Assembly: GCA_029255685.2 (NCBI GenBank)
Contig: CM055319.2
Coordinates: 34,745,068-34,809,067 of the forward strand
Reading direction: 5' to 3'
Origin: Silene conica
Lineage: Eukaryota; Streptophyta; Magnoliopsida; Caryophyllales; Caryophyllaceae
DNA length: 64,000 nucleotides
Part shown: one piece after another, positions 32,876-43,368 of the stretch
Layout of the letters: each line of letters opens with the position of its first letter
Numbering within the stretch: position 1 is the first letter of the stretch
Position numbers and translations under genes: made by a program
The notes under the pieces: model-generated
Database searches by the model: none
Seen by the model: the letters and a program-made list of their open reading frames with translations, nothing else
Told to the model about the DNA's origin: nothing

Positions 32876-34208
32876 AACAACTGCGTAATTCGACCGAGTA
32901 TAGGCTACTCGGCCGAGTTGAGGCTACTCAGTCGAGTTAGCGGTTCCATATTCAGCAGTCGCAATTCCTTATAAAAGGAAATTCATAAGTTAGATTCATT
33001 TTTTAACCTAAAACCTTCTCCCGTATTTCACCCTTTCCTCTCAAACCTCTCACACTAACACCTTTAAGAGTTCATACCAGATTCTAGTCGTGTCGATCAC
33101 CATAGCCTAGTGTTGTTGTCGCCAAGTAAGTGTCGTAGTCATTAATTGGCATACTTTAAGATAAGACGATTATTAGTAATACCTTATATATTATCTTAGG
33201 AGGAGAGTTCACAGAGGAATGGTGGTAAAATTGATTGGATCATTGTCTTGTGTGATTTTGCCTTGAGGTAGGGTTTCCCTAATCAGATCTGTGTAATTTG
33301 ATTGTGACAGTATTGTGACGGTTGTATTCTGATATCACTGGATCGTTGTTTGAGACTGGGAACATAATGTGTGGGACCGTTGTGAGAAACGACTCTCACT
33401 CCTAAGGTCGCTCTTTGTGGGACTCGCCACAGAAGAGAATGTGCACATTAAGGACCTAGGTACCCCTTGCCCCGAGCAAGTGGGGGATTGATGTGGGGCT
33501 TGAGGCCGCCACCTGTGATTGATGAGAAAGTGATATTAGTGATTGAGATTATATCAGATTGTGATGTTATCATTATCGTATTGTGACCGTCTTATTTATC
33601 AGATTCTGACGCTTGTGGTGTTTCTTACTGTGATGATCCATGTATTGGTGAGCAAAGTCTCAGGTGCAACAATGTTGATATCCGATAGCTCGGAATGATT
33701 CCACTCAGTTTAGTAGCAGCGTCATAGTTTCTTAGCTTCTGCAGACATTTCTTTTTTCGTTGTTGTATCAGACTTTGTTATACTTAGGGGTCGTTTGGTT
33801 CAACTAATTGGAATGGAATGGAATGGAGTTTGATAGTATGGTGGTATGTGGTTCTAAATCCATACTTGTATAATCTTGTTTGGTTCATAATAATTTATTG
33901 AATGGTGGAATGGAGTTAGAAACCAAGGGAGAAAGGTGGGTATGAGATTCCAAGGGATTGGGGTGGAGTTAGAATCCATTGGGTATCTAACTCCATTCCA
34001 AATCACCTCAACCAAACAATGGAATGGACTAAATCCATTCCATTCCATTTCAATATACCCAACCAAACACCCCCTTAAACTTTGTTCTCACTTTTGATAA
34101 AGTTTACAGTATTGTTTATCTTGATATTATGCCCCAGGAAACTGAGATGGTGATACTTTCATAATGTGATGATCCTACCTAAAGGCCTTGGATTATGAGG
34201 GTGTTACA
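32876..34208 (+). repeat. LTR-like block with nested MITE
   Basis: Ends in GAGGGTGTTACA at 34208 and contains a TATA-like box with leader (ttataaaaggaaattc, about 32970) and a conserved phrase gactcgccacagaagagaat (33428). Three TCGACCGAG/CTCGGCCGAG-type units sit at 32889-32940, upstream of the TATA box. A Tourist-like MITE is inserted at 33787-34074. It lies directly against a copia pol remnant at 34209, so it probably inserted there. The left edge is uncertain. Likely a gypsy chromovirus LTR (inference from its ends). Confidence 0.5.
33787..34074. mobile_element. Tourist-like MITE (PIF/Harbinger type), 288 bp
   Basis: Terminal inverted repeats of about 40 bp: left ggggtcgtttggttcaacta, right end reads gggggtgtttggttgggtat on the other strand; both then share ggaatggaatgga. 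A 3-bp TTA duplication flanks it (33784-33786 and 34075-34077). The inside is built from more gaatggaat phrases. It encodes nothing and needs a transposase in trans. Confidence 0.9.
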
Positions 34209-35294
34209 CCGATCCTTTAACCAAGCCTTTATCGCAGGCTAAGCACGACCACTATGTTGTTTACATGGGACTCAAACGCATGCCTAGTTTGTATTGGATG
34301 ATGAAAAATGAAATAAAGGGTTATTTTTAGATTGTTCATGATCGCATTTATCGCTTGAGTTTTCCTTTGATTACTCACTTTTTTTTAGATAATGTTACAT
34401 TCAAATGGGATGGTACAACCATATTGGACCCCTTTAAAGTAAATTGAATTAACATGACTTCGCCCCTAGTAGCTTGTATGAGGTGACATCTCAAAGCAAC
34501 TAGATGTGTGTTGCGATTGATGACAAGTGCAAGTGCCATAAAGTCATACGAGATGACTAGTCGATTACCTAGGCAAGAATATGTTAGGATACATTTCCCG
34601 GGCAGTGATCGCTTATAGTGTTATGCGAATTTTATTTAGCCTGGTCATGGAAAGAGTTGTTATAGTATTCTTTATGGGTCAATTCTTTAACTAAAGATTA
34701 TTCATCCAAGATGATACAGTTTCAGATTGGTTTTGATTTTTGCTTCCACGACTTTTCGTAAAAGGGGTCAAGTGAGCATCTTTTGGACCATGATGAGTTG
34801 TGGATATTCAAAGGGAATAGGTTATAAGGATTGTCCACCTCTGTCATGGTTGTTCAAAATCTCAGGGTCACTCGAGGAGTAGTGAAGTGGAAATGCGTAG
34901 CCACGCTCGAAAGGCATCTATGATAGATAATTCCGGTCAATCAGTTACTCTTCGTATCGAGGAAACCACTTTAGATATGATCAATTGCAAGTACGATCTA
35001 CAAGACACCTTTCAAAGAGTGGGAGATTATAATAAGACAAGAGAATTGGTGATGCACACTTGTCTCAGATAAGTGGGAGATTGTTGGAGTGAATGTCCTC
35101 AACACTAGTGCGATCACGTGGTTTGACGATCACACCCAATTCTTATAATAAGAATATGTAAGGGATGGTTCCTTTATATAGTCAATTGATCAATATTAAT
35201 CGACAATGACCGACTTGCTAGAATTTGACATTACCGTCATGTGGTGGTGATGATCGGTTGATCCCTTAAGGTCGCACCTATAAGATGATCCCTT
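34209..35294 (+). mobile_element. Copia remnant: end of pol, 3' UTR and start of 3' LTR
   Basis: The first 122 bases encode the C-terminal end of a copia RNase H region (DPLTKPLSQAKHDHYV, then YMGLKRMP), followed by about 750 bp of 3' UTR, a polypurine tract aagtgggagattg (35071-35083) and an LTR start TGTTGGAGTG at 35082. A second polypurine-like copy (gagtgggagatta) lies near 35017. Its LTR is interrupted by a LINE at 35304 and continues after 36066 at least to the MITE at 36680. Broken fossil; only its 3' end is present. Confidence 0.75.
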
Positions 35295-35303
35295 AATTAT
35301 TTG

Positions 35304-36057
35304 GCATGACTACACTCCTCCTACTGATGCAACTTGGGTGTGGAAAAATATTTGCAAGGTGAAGGACCGCCTTAAACAGGGTTTTATTGATGATGTCTGG
35401 ACAGGGAATCCAAAGGGATACACTATCAGAGACGGGTATAATTTGCTCCGGCCTCTGCAACAGAACCAAGACTGGGCTACTGTGGTATGGAATGGGTGGA
35501 ATACTCCTAAGCATGCTATGATCTCTTGGCTGATGCAACAGGGGGGAATGAATGTCAAAACAAAACTGTTCAGAATAGGTTGCAGTCCGGATGATAAATG
35601 TATCCTCTGTCAGAATCACCCAGAAACAATTGACCATATCTTCTATGACTGTGAGTATAGTTGCAGAGTCCGTGTTCACCTGCAACACTGGTTTGGAGGG
35701 CAGTTTCCTACTGTCCAAAGTATGGCAGCAACACACAAGAAATGCAATCAATGGCAGACCCGAGCTGTACTACTTAATGCCTATGTTTACTCTATTTGGT
35801 TACAGCGGAATAATGCCAGTAACAATGACTGGTTGAGCAGACCTGAGGTCCTTGCAAGACGTATTGAAGAGGAGGCTAGGAGGAGAATAAAGTTTAAGCT
35901 AGGTTCTGATATTGACCAAAATTCTGTAACTTGGTTGTTAAGTGTTGGCATTACTTAGTCTGGCTTGGGGCTTGTAAGGGGTTATGCCCTTGATACATCC
36001 TTGTAATTATTTTTTGTCATGATATATCTATTTATACTCACATTTCAACAAAAAAAA
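35304..36057 (+). mobile_element. 5'-truncated LINE with poly-A tail
   Basis: A 9-bp target duplication, AATTATTTG, lies at 35295-35303 and again at 36058-36066, overlapping the poly-A run (36050-36059). This is the signature of target-primed insertion. Only the 3' end of the element is present: the last part of ORF2, a stop at 35956-35958, about 90 bases of 3' UTR, then poly-A. The insertion is in the LTR of a copia remnant and looks fairly recent, as the reading frame and target duplication are clean. Confidence 0.9.
35311..35958 (+). pseudogene. LINE ORF2 C-terminus with reverse-transcriptase zinc-binding domain
   Basis: About 215 codons in one open frame. It matches the zf-RVT domain found after the RT of plant LINEs: WxxWNTPKHAMISWLMQQG, then DDKCILCQNHPETIDHIFYDC with the C-x2-C...H...C metal-binding pattern, then a WLQRNNAS-like tail and a basic C-terminus (RRRIKFKLG). 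The RT and endonuclease domains are absent because the insertion is truncated at its 5' end, so there is no start codon of its own. Confidence 0.88.
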
Positions 36058-36066
36058 AATTATTTG

Positions 36067-36679
36067 TATGATGATACGAATAGATTAATTCCTTGAAATT
36101 GGACAAGATTATTTAGAGGCTTTGCAACTTATTATAATTCAATTATATGAGATTCAATTTGACAAGAATAAATGTTTATTCATTAAAATCGATAAATGTT
36201 ATCATAACTTTAAAATGAGAGTTGTCAATTAATTATAATTACAATCAAGTTGTAGAGTATATTAACGAAATGTGAATTGCCACATTTTACATGTATAAAA
36301 TTGGTAATTGGTACTTAAATGTTAATATTATTTAATTGATGATAAATTGTATTTAATTAGGTTAAATACACATTTTAGCTACCAATTTCATGTGATTTGT
36401 CACATTTGTAACATAATACAAATGACAAATTATATTGTGTAAAATGGATCCCATCTAAAGACACGGGAACCGTGACATGGGGTGGTTAGGGTTTTAATGT
36501 TTTTGTCTAATTAAGAATTAGACAACATGATGATGTTTACTAACTAGTCCCTAGCTTCTTAAGACCTAAGGTAAAAGAAAGACAAAAAGAGAAAAATCCC
36601 ATTTTCTTTGAACCGTGCAAAAGGAAGGAGGAGAGGCTTCCTCTTGCCTCCTTATTTAATTATATATGCTCTCCTATAA
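36067..36679 (+). other. Copia LTR continuation after the LINE
   Basis: AT-rich DNA that continues the LTR begun at 35082. A TATA-like box (ctataaaag) sits at 36674-36682, exactly where the MITE is inserted. No gene. Confidence 0.5.
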
Positions 36680-37040
36680 AAGCATCTCCAATGGTTCATA
36701 AAATTAACTTACTTGCAAATAAATATTTTTTGAAATAGCTTAAAATGAGCCTCTAGCTCCATGGAGCTAGTAGCTCAAATGGTCCTACAAAATAAATCTA
36801 CCAACTAAAATTACACACGTGAAAATATGAGTATGTTTTTATTTTTTATTTTTTACGTAAAATAAGTAAATGTATTAAATTAAAAGGGTAATATGAAAAT
36901 TAGTTGACATATGGGTCCGTCTAAGCCACAACACTAGTAGCTTACCATTGTTGTAGTTTATTGCTTAAAAATGTTGTAGCTTAAAAATCCTAATTGACAA
37001 AGGTAAAATAGTAGTAACTAATTTACCATTGAAGATACTC
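36680..37040. mobile_element. MITE, PIF/Harbinger-like, 361 bp
   Basis: Inverted ends aagcatctccaatgg and gagtatcttcaatgg (right end read on the other strand), flanked by TAA at 36677-36679 and 37041-37043. Inside, the tggagctagtagctcaaatg phrases are AT-rich and non-coding. Confidence 0.72.
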
Positions 37041-37914
37041 TAATAATATACTTGTCTTATGTGAAAAACTTTAAAAGTTAGTTTTTCTCACTAAAATCTT
37101 GTTCACAATATTGCTAAGAAGAATGTCAAAGAAACAAATGCAGAGTGGAGCATCAATTGCAGAGACCAGAAAGCATTAGTACTATTATTAAGAAGGAGAT
37201 TAAGATGTATTATTCTGGCCTACATAAAGGCAAAATGGATGGTAAAGATAGATCAGTCCGTTTTTCTTAAGACGGGTCACCATTTGTGACGGATATTTTG
37301 TGAGATAAAATGGATACAAAATGAGTTAGTGGAGAAAGTGGACCACATGAATAGTGTCAGAGAGAGAGAAAAAGTGGGTAATTTGTGAGAGGAAACCACA
37401 TGAATAGTGTCAGAGAGAGAGAAAAAGTGGGTATTTTGTGAGAGGAAACGGTATCCGTCACAAGCTTGCGACGAATAGTGCCGTTGCAAATAAGAATTTG
37501 TGAAGATAGATTGTATCTTACCAGGTTGATGGAAATTTTTACATGAACGCTATTTTTTGATATGTAACACTTACCTTGTACCAAAAAAAAAAAAAATTAC
37601 TAAGAATACTAGTGTAGCATGAGAGTGTTAGTAATAATTTTTAAGGTAGTCTACTATCATAATATCTAGCATAAGATGTTTTAAAGTTTTATGACTATAT
37701 TTTATAAAACTCGTATAATCTGAAATTTGATTTCTAACAAATATTTGGTAGAGGCAATGAGAAGTCAAACGATTATGTTTGCTTCCTTGAAAACCAATTT
37801 ACGAGTTTTAAGAATGCCTTGATCTATTTTCCTTATTTATTTCGTCATGGGTTGAGTTAGGAGGGAGATCCTTATCCGATGACATCCTCCTCCATATGAA
37901 TTGTACATAATGCC
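37041..37914. other. Unassigned DNA with a 52-bp tandem duplication and a poly-A run
   Basis: Contains a unit beginning accacatgaatagtgtcaga at about 37343 repeated at about 37396 (period about 53 bp), between a gtgacggatattttgtgaga phrase (37286) and a related inverted gtatccgtcacaag phrase (37450). This suggests a small foldback element of about 220 bp (37260-37485). A 14-A run at 37579-37592 could be a retroposon tail. No gene supported. Confidence 0.5.
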
Positions 37915-38160
37915 GATGGAGCGTCAAAATGAAACTCGGTTTTAGTTGGTGGAGGCGGGATAATCCGGGATGACACTGACAATTTTGTGTGTGTCAGGTT
38001 TTTTGTTATCGTAATATGAGAGCTCTTTAAGCTAGTCTCAAGCATGTCCGGTTGATGTGTTTATCCAAGGTTATTATTCATGTTGATAATTTATTGTGTG
38101 TTCATTTTTTTCATAAAGACCAATTATCGAGTTCTAGACTCCATCCGTGGAACAACTCTG
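37915..38160 (+). pseudogene. LINE RNase H-like (RVT_3) fossil
   Basis: The plus strand encodes ADGASK, then NSVLVGGGGIIRDDTDNF, then after a gap LKHVRLMCLSKVIIHVDNLL, matching the plant LINE and RNase H family (NxDGASxGNPGxAGxGGVIRD and LexDxxxxv). At least two in-frame stops and a frame change are present, so the copy is dead. It is not continuous with the LINE at 35304. No LINE RT is visible nearby. Confidence 0.7.
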
Positions 38161-38818
38161 CAAAAATTTGACATAATATCGCAATCCGAATATATATTAT
38201 TCTAGGAAATCATAAAATTATTTTATACAATATATTACGATATCGTATTTCTCAATTATGTCAATATCTCGATATATCCCGATTTCGCGTAACAAGATCA
38301 AAGATTTAGGGTGAGTGTTACACTTAAAATATTTAAATTATGCAATTGAAATATTGAATTATAATAATTTGCATTGTGAAAGATAACATAAATCAACTAT
38401 GAAGCTCTGACCCTATGTCGGTATCTTTATATTTGAATTTTCTGGTTGTGCCAATAATTTGTGATAACATTATTCTTATTATTATGAGTATCTTATAATC
38501 TTATATATATGCCAATAGCATTAAATAATGCAATTAATTAGATTAATCTACAACAATTAAAAATGGTCTTATAAGTCATGAGATTATTCCAATAGTGTGT
38601 GTGGGACTAAAGTGTTAGATACAGAGTAGTTGTGGGGAATGTCATTGGTTCATACTTCATAGTGATGATGACGATGGTTTACTTGTTCCCACCTTTGACA
38701 ACAAGTTGGCCAATCACGTCGGCAATGCAAATACTTACTCTGCCTTTTTAATATATTCATATCTTAATATGAATATATTAATATATGAATTAACACTATA
38801 AGAAGAGCGTAGTGGTAA

Positions 38819-38849
<31 letters not shown>

Positions 38850-38852
38850 AAT
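38161..38852. other. Unassigned AT-rich DNA
   Basis: About 690 bases of AT-rich sequence ending in (TAA)n repeats at about 38820-38853. A short palindrome of atattcatatcttaatatga type lies at 38753-38785. No gene. Confidence 0.5.
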
Positions 38853-39084
38853 AAGTTGGGCACCCACTCCCTTAGCAACAATAAAGCTAAATCTAAAAAA
38901 AATATAAGCGGGAGTACGAGCTCCGACATCTCGAGATACAAATAATTTCTGAATCCGCTTGAACAACACAACGGCCCCCACATCAAGCTCCCCCAAAGAC
39001 GAGAAAGAGAAGGGTAGGAAACCATAACTCGCCCCCACGCACAAATTCCGGTACTTGGCACCTTAGGGATTGGGTGCCCAACTT
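38853..39084. mobile_element. Small element with 22-bp terminal inverted repeats
   Basis: Left end aagttgggcacccactccct, right end (other strand) aagttgggcacccaatccct, with only one mismatch in the first 20 bases. About 230 bp. It lies after a (TAA)n run and is followed by about 75 bp and another (TAA)n run, so the target duplication is unclear. The minus-strand ORF that crosses it (to 39100) is not recognised. Class unknown: a MITE, or a foldback inside a retroposon. Confidence 0.6.
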
Positions 39085-39170
39085 GTATCTTGGGTTCCAC
39101 TAAATTCTTGTAAATTTTGATTTTATATCAATGAAAGCCCCGCATTTTATCAAATAATAATAATAATAAA

Positions 39171-39345
39171 CCAAGTGGTGTTAGTCTAGTGGTAACTGAG
39201 TTAAACGTTAAAGCTTGCAGAAATGCAGGAGCGATTAACCACTTGGCCGCTCTATCTCCCGAAAGGGGTGGCTTACATGGTCTATGTGGTGGTGCGGGAA
39301 TGCATGAGCCCGAGGGATTAAACCCTCGTTACCCAAAAAAAATAA
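39171..39345 (+). mobile_element. SINE-like, tRNA-derived unit
   Basis: Starts about 10 bases upstream of tagtctagtgg (39182-39192), a good match to the tRNA/polymerase III A box, and includes a B-box-like gggattaaaccc at 39314-39325 close to its end. It ends in an A-rich tail followed by (TAA)n repeats. The spacing between A and B box is longer than in a tRNA, so the promoter may be degraded or the true B box is weaker (gcgattaacc near 39230). No coding capacity. Confidence 0.55.
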
Positions 39346-39769
39346 AATAATAATAATAATAATAATAATAATTCATTTGAATAATCAAAGTAACAATAAT
39401 AGCGGCGAGTAGAGTAGTGAAGTAATAGAAGTAACAACGAGAGTAATAAAATTATTAATATTAATGAGGCAGTAGTGAAAGTAACAATAATTACATAACA
39501 ATGATTGCGGTAGAAGTAGTGAAACTAATAGTAGTAATAACGAATGTAATAAGGCTCTGTTCTTTTGGACTTATTTTTGCTTAGTTTAAGTTAAATTCAG
39601 CAAAAATAAGTTAAGTTCAGAAAAGTTCAGCAAAAATAAGTTAAGTTCGGCAAAAATAAGTTAAGTTCAACAAAAATAAGTTAAGTTCGACAAAAATAAG
39701 TTCAGCAAAAATAAGTTCAGAAAATTAAGCAAACATAAGTTTCGCAAAGTTAATCAAATACTCATACCT

Positions 39770-40281
39770 AGGGCTGTTAATGAGACGAGACAGCTCGCGA
39801 GCAACTCGAGATCGGCTCGGTTAAAGCTCGGCTCGTGTGAGTTCAACTCGAACTCAGGCTCGGCTCGAGAGCTTAACGAGTCAAGCCAAGCAAAGACTGG
39901 CTCGACTCGAAAAGCTCGCGAGCGGCTCGGACATTTGAGATTACATGAGATATTAATCATATTTTATAAAAATATTTTATCATTATTATATCTTTATTGC
40001 ATATATATATATCAAATTTCTTGTTGATTTGCTAAATATTTTTACATAAAATCATCAAACCTTGTTATTGAAAATATCGGAAGAAAAAAATAAACAATTT
40101 TATATAGTCTCGGTTTCGCTCGAGTTTACTCGAGCTTGTGTTAAACCTCGCAAACTTTGTAACGAGCGCATTTTTTCCAAGCTCGGGTAAGATCGGCTCG
40201 AGTTCGAGCTCGAGTTTTTGTAATCGAGCACAAGCCGAACAAGGCCAAGCTCGGGCTCGACTCAGCTCGTTAACACCCCTA
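39770..40281. mobile_element. Non-autonomous hAT element, 512 bp, nested in the Tourist-like element
   Basis: A perfect 8-bp duplication, CTCATACC, lies at 39762-39769 and 40282-40289. Inverted ends: tagggctgttaatgag left, taggggtgttaacgag right (other strand). The subterminal parts are packed with gctcg/cgagc phrases (ctcggctcg, gagctcgag), likely transposase-binding repeats (inference). The minus-strand ORFs reading SRAEPEF-like strings are by-products of these repeats. It must be younger than its host element. Confidence 0.92.
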
Positions 40282-40664
40282 CTCATACCCGTTATAGTAT
40301 AATTTAAGATTTTCCCAAATTCTCTCGTGCAAGCGTCTCATGTGCGACCATTTTTAATTACCCAAAAGTGTCACTATTAACAAAATAATAGTCGGATTTT
40401 GCAAAAAATACACGGGTTAACAATTACACACAATAATTCTCGTACAACTTTTATTAGAATCGAAGAAAAAAATAAGACGTTATTTAAGATAAACATAGTC
40501 AAAGACATTTGACGAGACAATGGATTTGACGGTGTAAGCACAAATGAAGACGAGAGAAGTGAAAAGGAGGGAAGTGAAGAGATGCTGATAATATAGAAAT
40601 AGATTATTAAAAAAATGTGATATAGTTTTTAATTATGTATTGAAGTAAGATAATGAACATACTA

Positions 40665-40668
<4 letters not shown>

Positions 40669-40713
<45 letters not shown>

Positions 40714-40730
40714 ATTATTATTATTATTAT
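40669..40730. repeat. (TA)n and (TTA)n microsatellites
   Basis: About 40 bp of TA followed by about 22 bp of TTA, inside the Tourist-like element. Confidence 0.92.
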
Positions 40731-41052
40731 TTAAGTTAATATTTATTTAGTTCGGAAAAGTTAGACTCATATAAGTTAAGTTCATAAAATTTAAGCAAAT
40801 ATAAGTTAATTTCAGCAAATATAAGTTAAGTTAAGTTCATCAAAAATAAGTTCAGAAAATTTCAGCAAAAATAAGTTAAGTTCAGAAAAAATAAGTTAAG
40901 TTAAGTTCAACAAAAATAAGTTCAAAAATAAGTTCAAAAAATTTCAGCAAAAATAAGTTAAGTTCAGCAAATATAAGTTAAGTTCATAAAAATTCAGTAA
41001 AGATAAGTTAAGTTAAGTTAAGCAAAAATAAGTCCAAAAGAACAGGGCCTAA

Positions 41053-41518
41053 ATGTAACAATACTAACAAAAAAAAAAGTATATATGAACAAGCTAATCC
41101 ATCGATTTAGCGAGAGTAGTAAATTTGTCTCATAGTTTATTTCATCATAATTTTAAATATGTCATATAAAAATATAATAATGATAAATTTATGAGCTATT
41201 CAACTTTAAAATAATTTTATTTAATTGAAAATAAATTTTAATACTAAATAGATCTAGCTCGGGCGGGGTCGGTACCAGTCTATTATTAATCATTACTATA
41301 TATACATATATTCCGGAAAGCAACGGGATTTCAATGTAATTAAATAAATTCATACAAATTAATTATATTCTATAGTTTTTAATCATATCGGTGTGTGATA
41401 GATCTGGCTAAGTGACTTCAATGTAAATATTATATAGTTTTGTTAAAGTATAAATTTAGATAGCGGCAAAATATGGTGATTTTCCTTAAATAAAAATTTC
41501 TCACTTATGGTATTAATT
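41053..41518. other. Unassigned AT-rich DNA
   Basis: About 470 bases, AT-rich, without ORFs or repeats that I can assign. Confidence 0.5.
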
Positions 41519-42327
41519 TGTAACACTCCATGAGAGATTTGTCCCACATCGGTAGAATGAGAGAATTGTGATCTATTTATAATAGTTTCCACCCATCACT
41601 TAGTAACAAGGCATTGTGCTTTTGGGCTTAAGTGAGGACAAGTATTTGGCCCAAATGTACACATCCCATCTTATTGGGATTGTGTTATGACCGTGGTGGG
41701 TCGGGTTGTTACAAATGGTATCAGAGTGACCCTGCGACCGTGTGGTGAGCCTGTGGTCGGGAGTACCCGGGTCACACACCTAGCGGGGGAGGATTCTAGC
41801 TCTTGTTGCGGTTCGGTTTAAGGCACAACGAGGACATTGTGTTCTTAAAGTGAGGGAGTTTGTAACACTGCATGAGAGATTTGTCCCAAATGTACACATT
41901 CCATCTTATTGGGATTGTGTTATGACCGTGGTGGGTCGGGTTGTTACAAATGGTATCAGAGCGACCCTGCGACCGTGTGGTGAGCCTGTGGTCGGGAGTA
42001 CCCGGGTCACACACCTAGCGGGGGAGGATTATGGCCCTTGTTGCAGGCAGGTTTAAGGCACAACAAGGACGTTGTGTTCTTAAAGTGAGGGAGTTTGTAA
42101 CACTGCATGAGAGATTTGTCCCACATCGGTAGAATGTTGTTGTGTGTGGAGATTGTCCCACATCGGTAGAATTAGAGAATTGTGATATATTTATAATAGC
42201 TTACACCCATCACTTAGTAACAAGTCCTTGTGCTTTTGGGCTTAAGTGAGGACAAATATTTGGCCCAAATGTACACATCCCATCTTATTGGGATTGTGTT
42301 ATGATCGTGGTGGGTCGGGTTGTTACA
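41519..42327 (+). mobile_element. Tandem TRIM: three LTRs and two internal domains
   Basis: LTRs at 41519-41713, 41861-41948 and 42096-42327, all opening TGTAACACT and ending GGGTTGTTACA. The two internal segments (41714-41860 and 41949-42095) are nearly identical, each starting with a tRNA-Met-type primer site (tggtatcagag) and ending in a polypurine tract (aaagtgagggagtt). The middle LTR is internally shortened and the last has an internal duplication of a tcccacatcggtagaat stretch. No coding sequence. LTR-internal-LTR-internal-LTR order arises by recombination between TRIM copies. No clear target duplication. Confidence 0.9.
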
Positions 42328-42404
42328 ATTACTATAAAGATATTAATTATTTAACATACACAAATATAATATAAGTATGCTATATTTTTGAAACTATTAA
42401 TAAT

Positions 42405-43368
42405 TGGAACCACTTTTTCACATACGGATTTTACTCTTTCACTTACATTTTTTCATAAAAATTCCAAACTCTACCATTTTTCCTTAACATCAACAAAACA
42501 ATTCTCTCCTTCTTAAACATAAACAAAACAATTGTTATATATTCATATTTGCCCCGATATTGAACTAATTAATCTAAATACTTTAACAATAAATTATAAT
42601 TCTCCACTTAGTTATTATACTTTTTACAATAATAATAATAACAATAATATAATAACGAAATAACAATAACAATAACAAATAACAATAATAATCACCGTCC
42701 TACGATTTCGAATAAACGAGAAACTAAATAATCATAATTAATTGAGGAAAATAAAATAAAATTACTAATGAATAAGTAAAAAATCAAAAAATCAACAAAC
42801 TAATTGAGAAAAGATAAAGTTATTAGTTATTTTTAAAAAATAAACCAATTGAAAAAACTAAAAATTAATCAATTAAAAAAACCAATTGAGAAAAGTAAAA
42901 AAAGAATAAATTAGATCTGTGGAACAGCGATGGGGATGCGGGGCAGCAGACAAGGGGACGGAGGTGCGGCGCAAGGGGAGGGGGTGCAGGGAAACGGGGA
43001 CGACGAAGAGGAAGTCGGCGCATAGGGAGGGGGTGCGGTGCAGGGTGAACGATGAAGGGGAAATCGGCGCATGAGGAGAGGATGGTGGTGGTCGGTGAGA
43101 TGTCGGCGCTAGGAAGGGGGTGCGGGACAGAGGGCATGAAGGTGGGGAAGTCAGAGTAGGGGAGGGGTGCGCAGCCGGTGAACGGAGTTGATGGCGGAGG
43201 CGTGAACGAAATAGTCAGGTGTTGTTGAAGGGTTTTGTACTGTGTTGGTTTTGTGTTTAAGGGAATGAGCACAGGGAAGAGAGAAAATCAATTGAGCGAA
43301 TAATGACAAGGGCAGTGTGGTAAATATTGTATGTGAAAAAAAAACTCGTATGTGAAAAAGCACGATCC
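42405..43368. mobile_element. TIR element of about 960 bp with G-rich core
   Basis: Inverted ends ggaaccactttttcacatac (left, from 42406) and, on the other strand, ggatcgtgctttttcacata (right). The flanks share the 8 bases TTAATAAT (42397-42404 and 43369-43376), compatible with a hAT-type or Mutator-type duplication. The left half is AT-rich with AAT/AAC repeats. The right half (about 42915-43210) is purine- and G-rich on the plus strand, unlike its surroundings. Its complement reads as a Pro-rich ORF (43272-42865), which I regard as composition-driven. Confidence 0.75.

Larger units (their letters stand above)
39553..41049. mobile_element. Tourist-like element, 1.5 kb, interior of AAGTTCAGCAAAAAT repeats
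   Basis: Inverted ends ggctctgttcttttggactt and (other strand) ggccctgttcttttggactt, extending to about 31 bp with one mismatch. A TAA duplication flanks it at 39550-39552 and 41050-41052. Both arms consist of many degenerate copies of a unit about 20 bp long (ttaagttcagcaaaaataag). The centre holds AT-rich unique sequence, a hAT insertion (39770-40281) and TA/TTA microsatellites (40669-40730). No transposase ORF. Without the hAT the element would be about 980 bp. Confidence 0.88.

Noticed and set aside
39760-40290. Coding region from minus-strand ORFs rich in Arg, Glu and Ser
   Set aside because: They translate the gctcg/cgagc subterminal words of a hAT element bounded by a perfect 8-bp duplication.
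41053-41518. Target duplication for the tandem TRIM
   Set aside because: Flanks TAATT and ATTAC share only an ATT(A) overlap that depends on where the LTR edge is set; not convincing.
42865-43272. 135-codon proline-rich minus-strand ORF
   Set aside because: Composition-driven: it reads the complement of a G-rich segment. No domain, no promoter, no splice signals.
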